Origin: Suillus spraguei
Taxonomy: Eukaryota; Basidiomycota; Agaricomycetes; Boletales; Suillaceae
DNA length: 64,000 nucleotides
Direction of reading: 5' to 3'
Assembly: GCA_016800925.1 (NCBI GenBank)
Contig: JABCPU010000181.1
Coordinates: forward strand, 62,001-126,000
In this document: positions 34,320 through 51,303 of the stretch, piece after piece
Layout of the letters: each line of letters opens with the position of its first letter
Position numbering within the stretch: the first letter of the stretch is position 1
Notes under the pieces: generated by a model
What the model saw: only the letters and a program-made list of their open reading frames with translations
Database searches by the model: none
What the model was told of the DNA's origin: nothing
Translations under genes and position numbers: made by a program

Positions 34320-36399
34320 ATGTCCTCCTCAATAGAATTGATCAATCCAAAGGCAGAGAGCGTCAGACGCGCTGCTGCCTTGCAGGTAAGTCGCATGTCC
34401 TGGCTTTTCGCTGTTCCAATCTCATGCATCGCTTTACTAGGTCAACACCACAGGCGCGATGGGTCTTGCTAACGTAGTGAAGGGTAATCTCGGTAAGCAC
34501 TAGTATCACTTCTCGACCGACCGTTTTGTTCCGATCTGACTCCATTTCAGGTCCAAGAGGCACTCTAAAAATGCTTGTGGACGGCTCCGGTCAGATCAAG
34601 ATGACCAAGGATGGTAAAGTGTTGCTATCCGAGATGCAAATACAAAACCCAACAGCAGCTATGATCGCTCGAACTGCGGTCGCTCAAGATGATCAAGTTG
34701 GCGACGGAACTACTTCAGTAGTTCTACTGGTCGGAGAGTTACTTAAGCAAGCCGATCGTTACATATCTGAAGGCGTACACCCAACCGTCATAGGAGAAGG
34801 ATTCGATCTCGCGAAGAAAGAGGCTTTAGTGGTTGGTTTCCGCATTTGCATGTATTTACGCTTCTGATGGACGCGTCTAGTTCCTTGACACGTTCAAACT
34901 GCCATCCAAATTGGATAGGCCAACTCTGATCAATGTCGCACACACTTCGCTTGCCACTAAGCTACACGCCTCGTTAGCGAAGCAACTCGCTGCAGATGTG
35001 GTAGATGCTGTGCTCACCATCAGGCCACCAGCACCCCCCAAAGGCACGCCTTTCATGTAAACAACAGGGTCCTCTTGCTAAAAGTTCCTACAGAAGCAAA
35101 AGATCAGTATCGCGACCCAATAGATCTGCACATGGTGGAAATTATGAAGATGCAACACCGCACGGCTTCAGAAACTCAGCTCGTGCGTGGCCTGGTCATG
35201 GATCACGGTGCCAGGCATCCGGACATGCCCAAACGCGTCGAGAATGCATTCATTCTGACGTTGAACGTCAGCTTAGAATACGAAAAGACGTACGTCCTGC
35301 AGCACTGCATTCCTAACTCTAAACTCACAAAAGCTTAGAGAGGTTAATTCCGGCTTCTTCTATTCGTCCGCCGAGCAACGTGAAAAACTTGTCGAATCCG
35401 AGCGGCGTTTCGTAGACGCCAAAGTGAAGAAGATCGTAGAACTCAAGAATCTCGTATGTGATCAAGCTGTCGGCGGCAGCGAAAAGCCAAAAAACTTTGT
35501 CGTTATCAATCAAAAAGGCATCGATCCACTTAGTCTTGATATCCTTGCAAAGAATGGCATTTTTGCTTTACGTCGTGCTAAGCGACGCAATATGGAACGG
35601 TAATGTCTTCAGCGCTACGTAAAGATATTACTCTGATTGGGGTCGTATCTTAGCCTGCAGCTCATTTGCGGAGGTGTTGCGCAAAATTCCGTAGACGATC
35701 TAACCCCAGATATTCTCGGTTGGGCGGGTCTAGTTTATGAGCACACTCTAGGCGAAGAGAAGTACACCTTCGTGGAGGAAGTTAAACAACCTAAGAGCGT
35801 CACGCTCCTTATCAAGGGTCCAAATGCGCACACCATCCAACAAATCCAGGATGCTTTACGGGACGGTCTTCGCGCCGTCAAAAATGCACTTGAGGATGAG
35901 GTTCTCATTCCCGGTGCGGGAGCCTTTGAGGTTGCATGCGCAGGTCATTTGAGTGGTCCTGTAAAGAAAGCTGCCAAGGGTCGCGTCAAAATGGGGGTGC
36001 AAGCGTATGCAGATGCACTATTGATCATTCCAAAGACTCTTGCGCAGAACGGAGGCTTCGACGTCCAGGATGTGGTGGTGGCGCTGCAGGCTCGTGATAT
36101 CATTCCATTTGTATTTGATTTGCTTACATTAATCGAAATAGGATGAACAAGCGGAGGGAAACACAGTTGGCATCGATTTACAATCAGGGGAGCCGTTTGA
36201 TCCGACTGTGGAAGGCATCTGGGACAACTACAGGGTGAAGAGGCAAATGTTACATTCATGGTAAGCGGATATCCTTTTCCATCAGAAGAATGATTGCTGA
36301 GACCCAAATCTCAGTTCTGTGATCGCAGTGAACCTCCTTTCTACAGACGAAATCTTGCGGGCTGGCCGGAGTTCGTTGAAGCCAGATGGGCAGTCGTGA
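34320..36399 (+). CDS. CCT6: T-complex protein 1 subunit zeta (CCT6 chaperonin)
   Basis: Nine exons (34320-34385, 34441-34492, 34551-34831, 34881-35043, 35094-35289, 35339-35599, 35654-36089, 36142-36260, 36315-36399) give 552 aa with all phases consistent, a normal CCT length. Chaperonin marks: [20 protein letters not shown], the ATPase loop [80 protein letters not shown] and [20 protein letters not shown]. The [20 protein letters not shown] start is specific for the zeta subunit. CCT folds actin and tubulin in the cytosol. Two introns (35044-35093 and 36090-36141) start with GC instead of GT; without them the frame would close. It is convergent with SET9, 198 bp apart. Confidence 0.93.
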
Positions 36400-36596
36400 A
36401 GAGGTACTGCGAATTGTGGGTACAGCATGCCTTACTGTACCGTTAGAATACGCACTCGATACGTGGCGACAGAGAAATTGGTGTAAGTATGGAGCGTATG
36501 GACGAGAATTACAAAATGCTACTGTAGTTGATACAAGTAACGATCTAACCGATTCCGAAGGTGGACGGGACCACATAATTTAGTTTAATATTAGGT

Positions 36597-39500
36597 TTAA
36601 CCGTGTCCACACAGCTCAGACTCCGCCCTGGCAATTAGTGAAGCTGTTGAGTGAGAACAGTCAGACTCCCAACCTGCGTCAATGAAACGAGTGGGAGAGG
36701 ATGGTTCGTCGTCGGCATGAAATGAAGCGGATTTGCGCAAATAATGAGACATAGGTGTTCCACGAGCGTTCTTCCAGGGTACTGGGGCAGGAAGTTTAGC
36801 CGTATATGTGACACGGAGATGAGAGAATTGCTCCTCATTTACAACACCAGTATGAGCCTCCTTGCTTTCAGAAAGAAGCCCTTCGACAACTCGATCGTCG
36901 TCAGAATTGGCCGAGTCAAGTGTACCGTCATCCGGAAAAGAAGTGCGGCGGTGCACATCTGAGATCGGAAACTGCTCGCCCAGCTGTAAATTGTTCATGT
37001 GCAATTCTAAGTATAAGAAGTAGATGTACGTACGTCGTCAAATGATGATGCGTAGGACCCGGCTCGATGAATTGCACCACCTTCTAAATACATATTCTCC
37101 GACATGGACGAAACGCGAACGCTTGATCGTGAACCAACAGTGGGGGTCGCATGCAGTCCACCTGCGCTAGGAACTTTCGTGAAATCGTCTTCTCCACAGA
37201 AGGAAGCCTTTGGGTTCAGCCGCTCGCTGCGACGAGTTCCTGGACCAGGGTCAAGGAGGGACTTGGACATCGAGGACCAACGACGTCTGGCAAAATTGAC
37301 TGGAGATGGTCGAAAGGTTAGAACGCTATTGTGTACAGGTCCTCGCCAACTAGCTCGCTGAGCTAGTTTTTCTGTGACTGTATGCTCAAGCTGCGACGGA
37401 CCAGCTATGGGTAACGGCGTCTGATCATCAGGCGTGACAGGACCGATACTGTCACTTTCCAGCGTTGGAAGAGAGGGGCCACTATCCTCTTCATCCTGAG
37501 ACACATCATCAGGGCACGGTGCCCACTTCCGGCGAGCGTAATTTGTCGGATTGGGATGATACAGAAGACTACTACCCACCCCTTTGAACTTATAAGCCGA
37601 GGGCCCGGAGGGTACAGAGGGACTGTACTCCAATGCTTCATCATTTCTTTCGAATGGACTGGGGAACTGTCGGGGCTTCTTCGTTAGTGGTGCTGAGCCT
37701 TCAGGTGGGAATGATGCCGCTCGTTTGCCAGTAGGAAGGATCTCTAGACCATTTGCTCGATCCCAGTCCTGTGAGTCTGCTTCTTCGTCGTCCGTCTCAT
37801 CTTCTTCATGCCTGCCAGCGAGCCACTGTGTGACCTTGATATTTCTGCGGAAAAGCCTCTCTGTGCGTGTCAGGTTTTGAAAATGACCATGGAACTTCTT
37901 TCGGACAAATCTTCCGTTCGTCGTGGCTTTCTTGCCAAACCGGCCGTTCGAGTCTCGAGGTTGTGATTGCACCGCCAAAGCCTTTGGCCTACTTTGTGAT
38001 GAAGAGGGGGAATGATCGCTATTTTTGACGCTCGGGGATGGGGGAACGGAAAGTTTGATCACCGGTGCAGGCGGAGTTAATGGAGGCTTAGGAGATGAGG
38101 AAAGAGATCGGAGAGGCACCTCAAGAACAGGATATTTACGGGGTCGACCTCTTTTTCGTTTTGGTAGCTCTTCTTCAGGAAGAGGGTACTTGCGTGGTCG
38201 CCCCCTTTTTCTCTTCAGTGCCCCGAAAAGCTCCTTTGCTTTGGCTGACACCTCTCTGCTAGGTCCGGCATCAGCTTTGCGCTTCTTCAGAGGACGCTCA
38301 TCGACGGGGGGACATGCTTGCGTTCCACAGCAGGGGTGGTTTTCTGAGGGGGGCGCCGCGATGAGCTGGATTCGACGTCATCGCGGGGTAGAGCAACAAT
38401 AGCTTGGCTTGATAAGCGAGCCGGCCATGGCTGACCGTATATAGCGATGTGACGCATACACCTGGTGCAAAAAAAGTCCGTCAGCACAAAGAAACCATCG
38501 GATGTCATTGAAATCACCTTGGACACTCTTGTCTTTGCTTGGACTTCTTGCCTTTCCGTGGGGAGTCTAAATTCAGACCCCACACTACTTTGGAATCCAC
38601 GGAAATCACGGGCAAGACATTCGAGCACGTCACGCACGTTGGCAGCGGACGTCCATCTGAACCACGAGGAATCTCGCGCTTCGGGGGCCCAACCAAATCT
38701 AACTTTTCCCCGACCACAGAAGGGCGCGCTCGGAGAACTCTTGCTTCAGGCTCTTCCTTGACTTGAGTCTTGTCCTTCTCCTTTCCTTTGCTCCTACTAG
38801 GCGTGACCGACACGCTATCCTGAAGATTCTGGCCCCTAAGGCGGGACGAGAGGCTGCGTAAAGTATCATGAGGAGCGGGAGTAGAATTTTTGCTGGACAA
38901 TTCCTGTGTCTGTCGGCGAGTGAAAATGACGGACTTTTCCTGCGCTTTCCCCTTATTGGAAGACGCTGATCCTTCAGCGCTCAACGATGTCATACGTGAT
39001 GGCTGAACGTCCGGATCAGGCGTGGCGACTATTGCATTTATGACCGGAAAATGACGAGAGGACGAGGAAACTGCTACTAAGTGGGAAGCTTCTCCACCTA
39101 GTTCCATATCCACTTCATCATCCCCAGAAGCATCAGGGGCGTTCGCAAGTGGTTTGTCACCCTCCTTATCTTCATCATCGCTCTCCTCAGAATCAGAATC
39201 TTCCTCCTGAATGATGGCGTAAACGCCACGCCGCGTTCTACGCTCATTGATATCAGTAACTGTCGTGGCATGCACCTCAACATCGTCATCCGATGCTTCG
39301 GCATCTTGTTCACCGCCCGAATCCATATCGCCATCAGAATGATCTGGAGCGTAGCCTCCTCTGCCGTTCTTCTCGCAAGTTTCACAGAGGCAGTGTCGAT
39401 TCTTGCCACCAACTGTGGCGTATGTGAGCCATAGAGACAGACCGAATAACGGATACGCACAGTAACCATCGCCGTAATGCGCAGTAATCTCTTCGCCGAT

Positions 39501-40520
39501 AGAGATAGCCCTGAGAGTGCGAAATGTAATGTACTTGCCTTCGCGAAAAAGCTCGCAATTGTTATCGCAGTCATGCTGCAGAAGTCAATGATAATGTGAA
39601 TAACTAACGGAAGCAAAAGGCATAAGACCGTCAGAAACTTACGTTCACGAATCGGGCGGGCCCCAAAAATAGATGGTTCTTCTTCATTTGTCGCGAATGG
39701 ATGACACTAAAGTCCCTTCTGATGTCAATATTTCTCAGGTCGGTACGCTTCAGTTCCTTGTCTTCCTCCTTCGAAAGATGTGCCATTGATCCCTTCAGTT
39801 CAATAATTACCACTCCAGGGGCTAAGGGGCGCGTAGCGAGGATGCATAGCTCTGACTTTCCTGTCCTGTGAGAGTATCTAGACGTGTGAGCAATTTCTAT
39901 GCACCCTGCAGGGTTGTAGAGCTCAAAGTATCGCGAGGCGTGTCTGTGGTAAAATGGAGTTTCAGGAGCAGGACATTGATACTAAACCTGATTGCACACA
40001 CGTGGCGAAAGCATTAATCTGCTTCTGCGTGTAGGGCTTGAGGTAGTAACGAACAGAAGGCAGACTAAATAATGATCGTCCCTGAATGTCTGGTAAACAT
40101 ATACAACACAGAAAAATTAGACGAACGCGAGGAGGTCGTCCACGGCTTGTCGAACAGCATTCTGAGCACCAAGCTTACTTGCAACCAACTATGGCACGAT
40201 GATGTATGACACCATACGCGCGTCCAGGGCATAATTAGTTGCGTGCAGACAAAGCGAGCTAAGGGTATACTCACGCGTCTAACGATTTGCATGAGATCCT
40301 CGGCATTGGTCTTTGGGAGTCTTCGAGATGGATCCATCTTATGAACAAGCAATGGGACTGCGCCTGTTCCAAGCTTCTCGACTAGCAGATGGCTAAGGAA
40401 GTCATCATCCTTGGAAAGGTCACACATGTTCATGATTTTGGTAGGACGCCATATGAGAACTGTCCCTCTGACTCGTGTGGAAGAGCCATTGGCAGTCGCT
40501 GTCGCGGACGCTGGCGCCAT
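36597..40520 (-). CDS. SET9: Histone H4-K20 methyltransferase, SET9/Suv4-20 type, with AT-hooks
   Basis: Starts MAPASATATANGSS (40520); exon 1 ends at 40275. Exons rebuild DLSKDDDFLSHLLVEKLGTG, LPSVRYYLKPYTQKQINAFA, YNPAGCIEIAHTSRYSHRTG and SELCILATRPLAPGVVI. The SET core follows: GPARFVN|HDCDNNCELFREG, AISIGEEITAHYGDGYFGGK and the post-SET cysteines NRHCLCETCEKNGRGGY. This order and the N-terminal Suv4-20 block identify SET9, which methylates H4K20 in heterochromatin and damage signalling. A long disordered tail follows, with an acidic run near 39140-39200, a CVTC...CPRC cysteine pair split by the intron 38462-38517, and two AT-hooks (KRKRGRPRKYP, 38205-38130). Last intron 36984-37033. The frame slips at a G6 run at 38306-38311 (plus strand); one extra base would join VERKHVPP to VDERPLKKRKADAG. 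Other exons agree. Confidence 0.88.
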
Positions 40521-40908
40521 TGACCGGTAGCCGAAAATTTACGCGTTCGGAACCCAAAGAGAAAAAAAGCACAGACTAGACAAGGACAGCAATGACGCGA
40601 ACGGAAGGGAAAAGGAACAAGGCGAAAGCACTGTTGCTGGCGCGATAATTACGGCACTAACCACTTTGATTATGTCAGCTTAAACCCACACTTTGCTCGC
40701 GAACAATATTAATATGTCTTAGGTCACAACGTGTTTATCTCATGTATGGAGAGGACATGGATTGCGATTGGACAGAGCATACGATAAGATGGCATAGTCG
40801 TCATACACTATAGCTAAGGATTTCCCATGTTTTCGCCATGTCGTCATGATCTTATGTATGCTCAGAGACATATCAAGGGGTAAATCGCTAGGGTCATGGA
40901 GATAGTAT

Positions 40909-41848
40909 TTATGCGTTATGCGCGTGCTTCTGTTTGCCTGACCGAAGTTTTCTGACGTAGAACTATTTATGAAGGTGAGTGAGCGTTACGGAATTATTCG
41001 AGTCTCAAAACAAACCTCCAGCTCCTTGCCTTCCAGAATGTAGCCGTCACTACGGCCGGACTGTCCAGGTCTGCTTGAAATGCAAGCATAGAGACGGCCA
41101 GCAGCGAACTGAGACTCGAGAAGGGGATCAATTTTAGCATCTGAAACGGGCAATGAGTTATACAACGCGAAAGAAAACGACATTCTTACTCTGCTTCCTC
41201 TCAGCGATGATACGTTGAAGATGGTTAGATTTTTTTTCCTCCTCTGTGGTGGCAGCAGTCTTTGCAGCAGCACCCTTCTTGCTAATGGGTTGGGCGTACT
41301 ATTATTTACATAAATTACTGGGGTAAAAGGATAGACTTCGGTTAGGTACGCACGTGCGACTCATACCACTGCCTGAAAGGGGTAGCGTCGATCTGAATGA
41401 TAGCACCCTTTACCAAGGTATTGGTGCGGACGAGCTCATTGTTTGATGCATTGTAAACCTAGATTTGGCGTCAGTCATACACGCAGTGTATCATATTAAA
41501 CTGCACGCGGTATTAAGGGTACTTACAACACTGATTAGCCTAGTTTTTCTTGTGACATGCTCAGATGCCCATGCGAAGTTACCAGTGTCAAGACGGAGGG
41601 CACGGTATTTGGTGTTACCGCCACGGACGCGCACGGTGTGAACACGCTTTGCACCAAGCTTAGTGCTTGCAGGTTGGCGACCGAGCTCGAATTTTCTCTT
41701 CTTGCGATAGTAGGCGCGCTGGGCACCAGTTGCAGAACGTTTGTGCCGGGACGAACGAGAAATACCTGCATGAATAGGAGTTTAATGTCATCAGAATAGA
41801 ACAAAAACATTTGTGTATTAGTATATCGGAAGAGCAGCACTGACCCAT
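40909..41848 (-). CDS. RPS8: 40S ribosomal protein eS8
   Basis: Six exons (41848-41845, 41765-41527, 41458-41354, 41298-41190, 41140-41016, 40962-40909) give 211 aa, the usual fungal eS8 size, with every phase consistent. The sequence follows the family from end to end: [131 protein letters not shown] and [12 protein letters not shown]. The first coding exon is four bases (ATGG), a usual arrangement for ribosomal-protein genes with an early intron. eS8 is an early-assembling protein of the small subunit body. Confidence 0.95.
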
Positions 41849-42728
41849 GTCGGATAGCCTTGAGGATGGGAGTCCTGTAGTCGAGTTGAGGTTTTGATGA
41901 TAGTACCGAGAATTAAGGTTTACATAGTATTCGCACTCAGATCGGCAACTGCCGAACTTGACTTTGGCTTTGCTTGCACCAAACTTGCATGGCTACTACC
42001 AGCCAGCATCGCTAGTACTAATGGGCTAATTTGCTAGTCCACCATGCATTCGCGATTATGATATGGCATGTCTGGACACGAACCTCCCATGGCGTTGATT
42101 TATTGCTCCAGCACGAACATGATGTGATCTCTGCCACTTTTTCTGCATGTCTAAATGGCATTCTATCAATTTGGAGGACGTGCTAGATATTCTATCAGCA
42201 GCCCTGTTGGAAAGCCAGCCGCTTAATCAGCTGGGTGCGTGCCGCAATATAGTCGACTGATCCGTATGTCTCAGCAGGTGTCGCTTATTTTAGTCGGTGG
42301 GTGCTACTTCTTTCGTCTGCTTTCATCTATATATTATTTGTCCTGGAATTGATTTCCTTATGATGCGTGAATGCAATTGAGATATTGGGCATACGCTTCC
42401 TCTGCTATTAGGCCAACATGCGTCGCTCGCACGCCCCGTGTCCATGTCCGACTCATTCACAGGGTAAGTATTTTGTGGATCCCCAATATGAAATAACGTT
42501 CATCAACGGGCATGTGCAACGAGCCTCATTTTACCCGTCGCCCAATCTGTCATTTTTGTGCAAACCCAAGCAATCATAGGCTCGTAGGACGGCTGAATGA
42601 CGCATGATGTGCCCTTATCTCGAGGCCTCATTGACCAGGCGTGTCCATCTTGGCTTGTATATCTATGCGCTCCTACTCCGTGTTTATGGTTCCCGTTTTC
42701 CCTCTCGCTGTTCTGTGACCGTTTTTAT
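41849..42728. other. Intergenic region upstream of eS8 and UGP copy A
   Basis: 880 bp between divergent starts, so it must hold both promoters. I see no coding frame with splice support. The 42600-42728 part stays open in the UGP-A frame upstream of its ATG (ending ...SRFFYRFYM) and is more likely 5' UTR. Confidence 0.45.
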
Positions 42729-44881
<2,153 letters not shown>

Positions 44882-45211
44882 TCCATTATTTCGTAGATTG
44901 TCAAGTTGCTTATCATTCATGAATGACCATCAATGCAATTGGACGTTTGTTGATATCCCATGTATTAGTACTCCGAAGAAAACACCAGTCAGATTGCTGC
45001 AAAAGTAGCTGGATAAACACTACTATCATGGGACTAAAACCATCAAGAGCTTATTGTCCACAATAGAAAGACACTACGAGGACATTATGAACCACAAATT
45101 CATGCGAGAGTGGGAAAAGAGCAAGCAGAAAAACAGTAAGATAAAAAGGAATATGCTATCTATGTATTTGTATTTGTCCGTGCGTCGTCGTAGGATTTCT
45201 TCCTGAGCAAA
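44882..45211. other. Spacer between the two convergent UGP genes
   Basis: 330 bp shared 3' region of the tail-to-tail UGP copies. No ORF or perfect inverted repeat that I can see. Confidence 0.5.
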
Positions 45212-47225
<2,014 letters not shown>

Positions 47226-48806
47226 GGTTCTAGGGAGATGGCATAAAGATATGAATGGGACGCGAGATAGATAAACATACTTTGAACTTGGGATATGTAT
47301 GGGCTTTGTGGTGGTTGTAGATAGGTAGCGGGGTTCTGTTTGAGCTCGTATAAGGAGGCTCCTTGGTTTGTGATGACGTTTATAGAGTTCTGAGCTGGGA
47401 TCAAGATTGTTGTGGAGACCGGGTACGGGCAAGTCCGATCCGAGAACGTTCAGCTCTTCTGGTATGAGCTCACACAGCGACGATCTTCTTTGACTAGTTC
47501 GTCGTTCGTTGAACTCCCCAGTAGTAGAATATTTTGCTAACGGTGATGAAGGCGTTGGAAAGGAAGTTGAACGAGGGATAAAAGACTTTGGTTGTATGCG
47601 AAGTAATTTCAGTGGACGGTAGTCGTTATATGAAGATGAGGACGAACGTGCTTGCATAAAATCGATAAAGGGACGCCGCTTCTCGCCGTAAAATGGAGTT
47701 TGCCCAAGTTACTGCGTTGGAATGGATAACGTTTGATTGTTCGCTTTTATAACCAACTTAACTAACTTTTCAGATATCTTTTACATATCGGGGCCAAACG
47801 TTATATGACGACACCTGTCGGATCTCTCCTCCGCTAGTAGTAGCCTTATCCATCCAGGCGGTGCTCAACACGCCTCATCATTGCTAATGCCAGCGCTAAA
47901 CCCGTTCTTTAACACCAACGGGGCTCCTCATCCGAACACTTATCTTCGAACTTCTACTTCGTCGTATTCGCGCGATCATATGTGTCAAGATTCTCTTTGC
48001 TAGTTAAGACGAACGCACTCGCAACTCGTCAACGAGCAGCCGAGACGTGAGGAAAATTTCACCTTGTCAAGTTTAATCTGACCTCTTTGCAGGTCAATTC
48101 TCACAACGCCATAAGTTATATGCCACTTGAAATGGTCTTGGCTTGTGAAGGTCAACGTGTCACTTCAGGCCTGTCTCACTGGCCAAGGTACAACGCGGAC
48201 CTCAATATCTACCGACTTCTCAGATCTCAAGCTCAAGGGATCGTCCCTTCATTTACAAGGAAGCATGCATACGCCATCTAATCAATGACACGGGTGCCTT
48301 GTCGGGACTTGTGCTTCAAGTTCTCTAGATTTTCAGTGCCGTGACTTGTCGTCCCTTGTTGCGTTTCCGTGCCTTATGCAAGTCAAGGCAATTATAGCAC
48401 ATTTTTGGGTTAACCGGCCTGCACATGCCGTTGTTCCTGCGCGAGTTCATGGGATCTTGAACAAGGCATTCATTACGAGTGCCTTCAGGACACATCATTT
48501 TAGTCGCAGGTACATCACTATTCTTGCGACGCGTATGTTCTACCTGTCAATCAAAACCGCACCCTGTTCCTTTCATGCATGCTCGCCATTCGTAAGGATG
48601 ACCACGCCTGTCAGTTCGGACATTACGGTGTCATTTATATTTCCTAGAGTAGAGCCTTTGAATATTGACACTGCAAAATTAGACCGACGGCTACAGCCCG
48701 AAAGCATGATAGTAGTCGAATCAGTCGCTGAAGCGCTAAAGTCCCACAATTAAGTTGTAAACCACGCTTCACAATCCTCTATCAGGATATCACCTGGCCA
48801 TGAGCA
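47226..48806. other. Promoter of UGP copy B and unassigned sequence
   Basis: 47226-47657 is an open in-frame extension of UGP-B (possible alternative N-terminus or 5' UTR). 47760-48752 holds several plus-strand frames separated by plausible splice sites (acceptor TTTGCAG at 48092, donors AAG|GTCAACG and AAG|GTACAAC). A coding-like end, NIDTAKLDRRLQPESMIVVE, stops at 48753, 54 bp from the convergent metallophosphoesterase stop. A small multi-exon plus-strand gene is possible; I cannot assemble or identify it. Confidence 0.3.
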
Positions 48807-50666
48807 TCATTCCCAGACGTGCATTGCACGCCATGCCGCGATGCAAAATACCAGAAGAGGAGGCCACGCCACCTCCACCACATCACTGAAAAACCCACGA
48901 AGGAGCCCCACCTCGTGCATTCCGCGGTTTGCAATTGAGCACGGCAGGATCAACGATGTATATCTTCGCCGCCCTAGAAGATAGAAGGTCCATGAATTGG
49001 AAGAAGACGAGGATCTGCCGCGGAGTTGTTTGGAGTGTGCCGGCCCTGCAGGTTTAGTCACAGGGAGGGGTAGCATTGAATCATCATCGTCGGTATCTTC
49101 CGTGACACTTTGCCCGGACGAACGTCGATATAATTCATCGTTACTTGTACGACAGGAGTTGTGAATGGGCCGAAGAGCAACATCGGCCTGACGCTGTGCC
49201 TGTTTGTTGCCCCGGAGAGTTCGGTGAACATTAAAAGCGAGGAGGCCAAGTACCGAGAATAAAATGAAAGGGAGGTAGATATTGAGATAGATACCGAGCT
49301 GATCCGGGAGGAAACAAGGTGTATCTAGAAGCGAAGGAGGTGAATTTGGCAATTGAGTCAGGGTCTCCATTGCAGGGACAGTTGAGATCAACGAGAGAAG
49401 TTGAAATCCTGGTCGACGTATCCCCATTGCCATTGAAAACGACTTCACTGTAATTTCTCGCACTGTGGTCGACCCAGAAGCGGATGAAAAAGGTAAGGAA
49501 TGTGAGTAATCACAGTAGTCGTGATCATCACCGCTGGATATGTAACTATGTTCAGTAATTGGTCTGCGTAAGCAACAAGGGACAACGAACCTGAATATAA
49601 GGGATGGTCCGAGTAAGCGAAGTAGAAATTGCGATGCTTCATTAGAAAGGGTGTTCTGGTAGCCAAGGCCATGCCCCTGGCGGATTGTGCCCCGTTCTCG
49701 TAACGGACCGCAGTCTGCATCGAGGGGACGAGCAAGAGGGATGTGCGTGAAGAGCACAACTGGACTGGTATGCTCACGCGCAGCATACTGCTGCAAGAAT
49801 TCAACGGATCCTCCTGCTATTGCAGGCCAGTTGTCATATGAATACCCTCGGTCTGCGCGGATGGTATCTTCTTCTACCAGGGCGACTGCATCAATGAACA
49901 GAATAGTATGATTTCCAATCGTAGTCTTGTGATTCCATGGTCCAAAGTGGGACGTGTACCTCATTCCAGCTTCAGGAGAGAAGGAAACATCTTCTCCGAG
50001 TCTGGAGGTCCAAACGTTTCACAAATATATCCTTAATATAGAAAAATCATAACACACCCTAAGTCATGATTCCCAGGAAGAAAGAATGTCGGCATAGACA
50101 AATCCTTTAACTTGAAGATGTCGTAGAATCGCGCAACATATGCATCGTATCTTGTGAGTAAACGATCATTCTCAGTCGCAAGCTGGAGTTCCGCTTGAAT
50201 GCAGCGATAAATTATAAAAAACATACTCGCTATTCGACATGGTCGCGCGACCATTGTCCATGAGGTCACCCAGGAAGACAACGGCATGAGGCCGCACTCT
50301 ATTTATCGTCGAGTGCCAGCTCCTCCGGAGGTTGAGATCAATGATGAACTGGCCCAAAGCTTTCAGCACGGGGTTGCGCATGGGATACGAGCGGTAGTCA
50401 ACGATTTGAGGGTCTGCTATCACTAATACGCGTGCAATACGAGCGTTGGGTGCGTCGGGCTGACAACCAACGCATAAGCACTAACTTGAGATCATATCGC
50501 GTTACTTTACCTGATGGATATCGGGCCACTGACAATCATGTAAGACGTGGTCGAACGTGTAAACCTCACACCAAAGGACAACGATTATCCAGGCTGCCCG
50601 AAGGCCGTTCACCACCATGATATGTGATGACGCCCATAGCTTCAAGTTACGTCGATAACCTGACAT
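48807..50666 (-). CDS. Cdc1/Ted1-type ER metallophosphoesterase (MPPE1/PGAP5 family)
   Basis: Exon 1 (50666-50511) encodes an N-terminal membrane anchor (AAWIIVVLWCEVYTF). Exon 2 starts at 50459 with VLVIADPQIVDY, the first metal-binding block, then VVFLGDLMDNGR. Later exons carry FFLPGNHDLG, VVLFTHIPLARPLDADCG and, after a spliced intron, SGDDHDYCDYSH, completing the dinuclear metal site. A second membrane segment (IYLNIYLPFILFSVLGLLAF) follows and a third hydrophobic stretch sits near the end (WPPLLVFCIAAW). Yeast Cdc1/Ted1 and human PGAP5 trim ethanolamine phosphate from GPI anchors in the ER or Golgi. The disordered stretch with TEDTDDDDS lies between the last two hydrophobic parts. All joins checked are in phase. 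I cannot tell Cdc1 from Ted1 by sequence alone. Confidence 0.85.
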
Positions 50667-51303
50667 GGCGAGTGATGGATTGAAGCTAGCAGGCAAGCTT
50701 GCTACTACTCTGAGGTAACCAATGAGAAAAAATGGTCGTTCCCAATGTTTCTTTGTTGTTATATGCCACCAGGTGCGCTCATAGACGAGAATTGTTGTGA
50801 GAAGGTTTCGAGTTTGACAACCAATGAGAACAAGCCAACCAAGTAATTGAAATACGTAGAATTTTGCGTGGACTCGCAGTCTGCCGCACTGTCTCAACAA
50901 CTTGAACAGTATTAATTTATCGCACAACCTATTACGTCAATAATTTCCGTATGAAGTATCAGTGACTACAGTGCTGAGCAGTACTAAACGGTGTCGTTGT
51001 AGTCTGTGGGTAAGTACTATGATCATATTATTATCTACAACTCTACAGAGACGGATTTGTAAAGTATTCCCAACATTAAGATATATCGAGGGGGGCGTGG
51101 GCTAGCAATAGTAGAAGTGTGAGCTTGAAACTTCACATGGGTATTCCCCACCACCAGCTCCACGATAAACTCATCGAGGAACTGAGTGATATTTTTATAG
51201 GCAACGTGATAGTGTGAGGTTGGAGCCACCGAATTGTCTAATTTCAGTAATCGATGGTAGCACACCGGTGGGGAACAGAGTCATAAAATGATACAGTTTG
51301 ATA

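Noticed and set aside
35044..35093. Frameshift in the C6 run of CCT6 near 35035
   Set aside because: A 50-nt GC-AG intron with a good branch site restores the frame and gives the family-like [17 protein letters not shown] without any missing base.
37104..38402. Plus-strand ORFs opposite SET9
   Set aside because: Antisense shadows of a long minus-strand coding exon, with no conserved motif.
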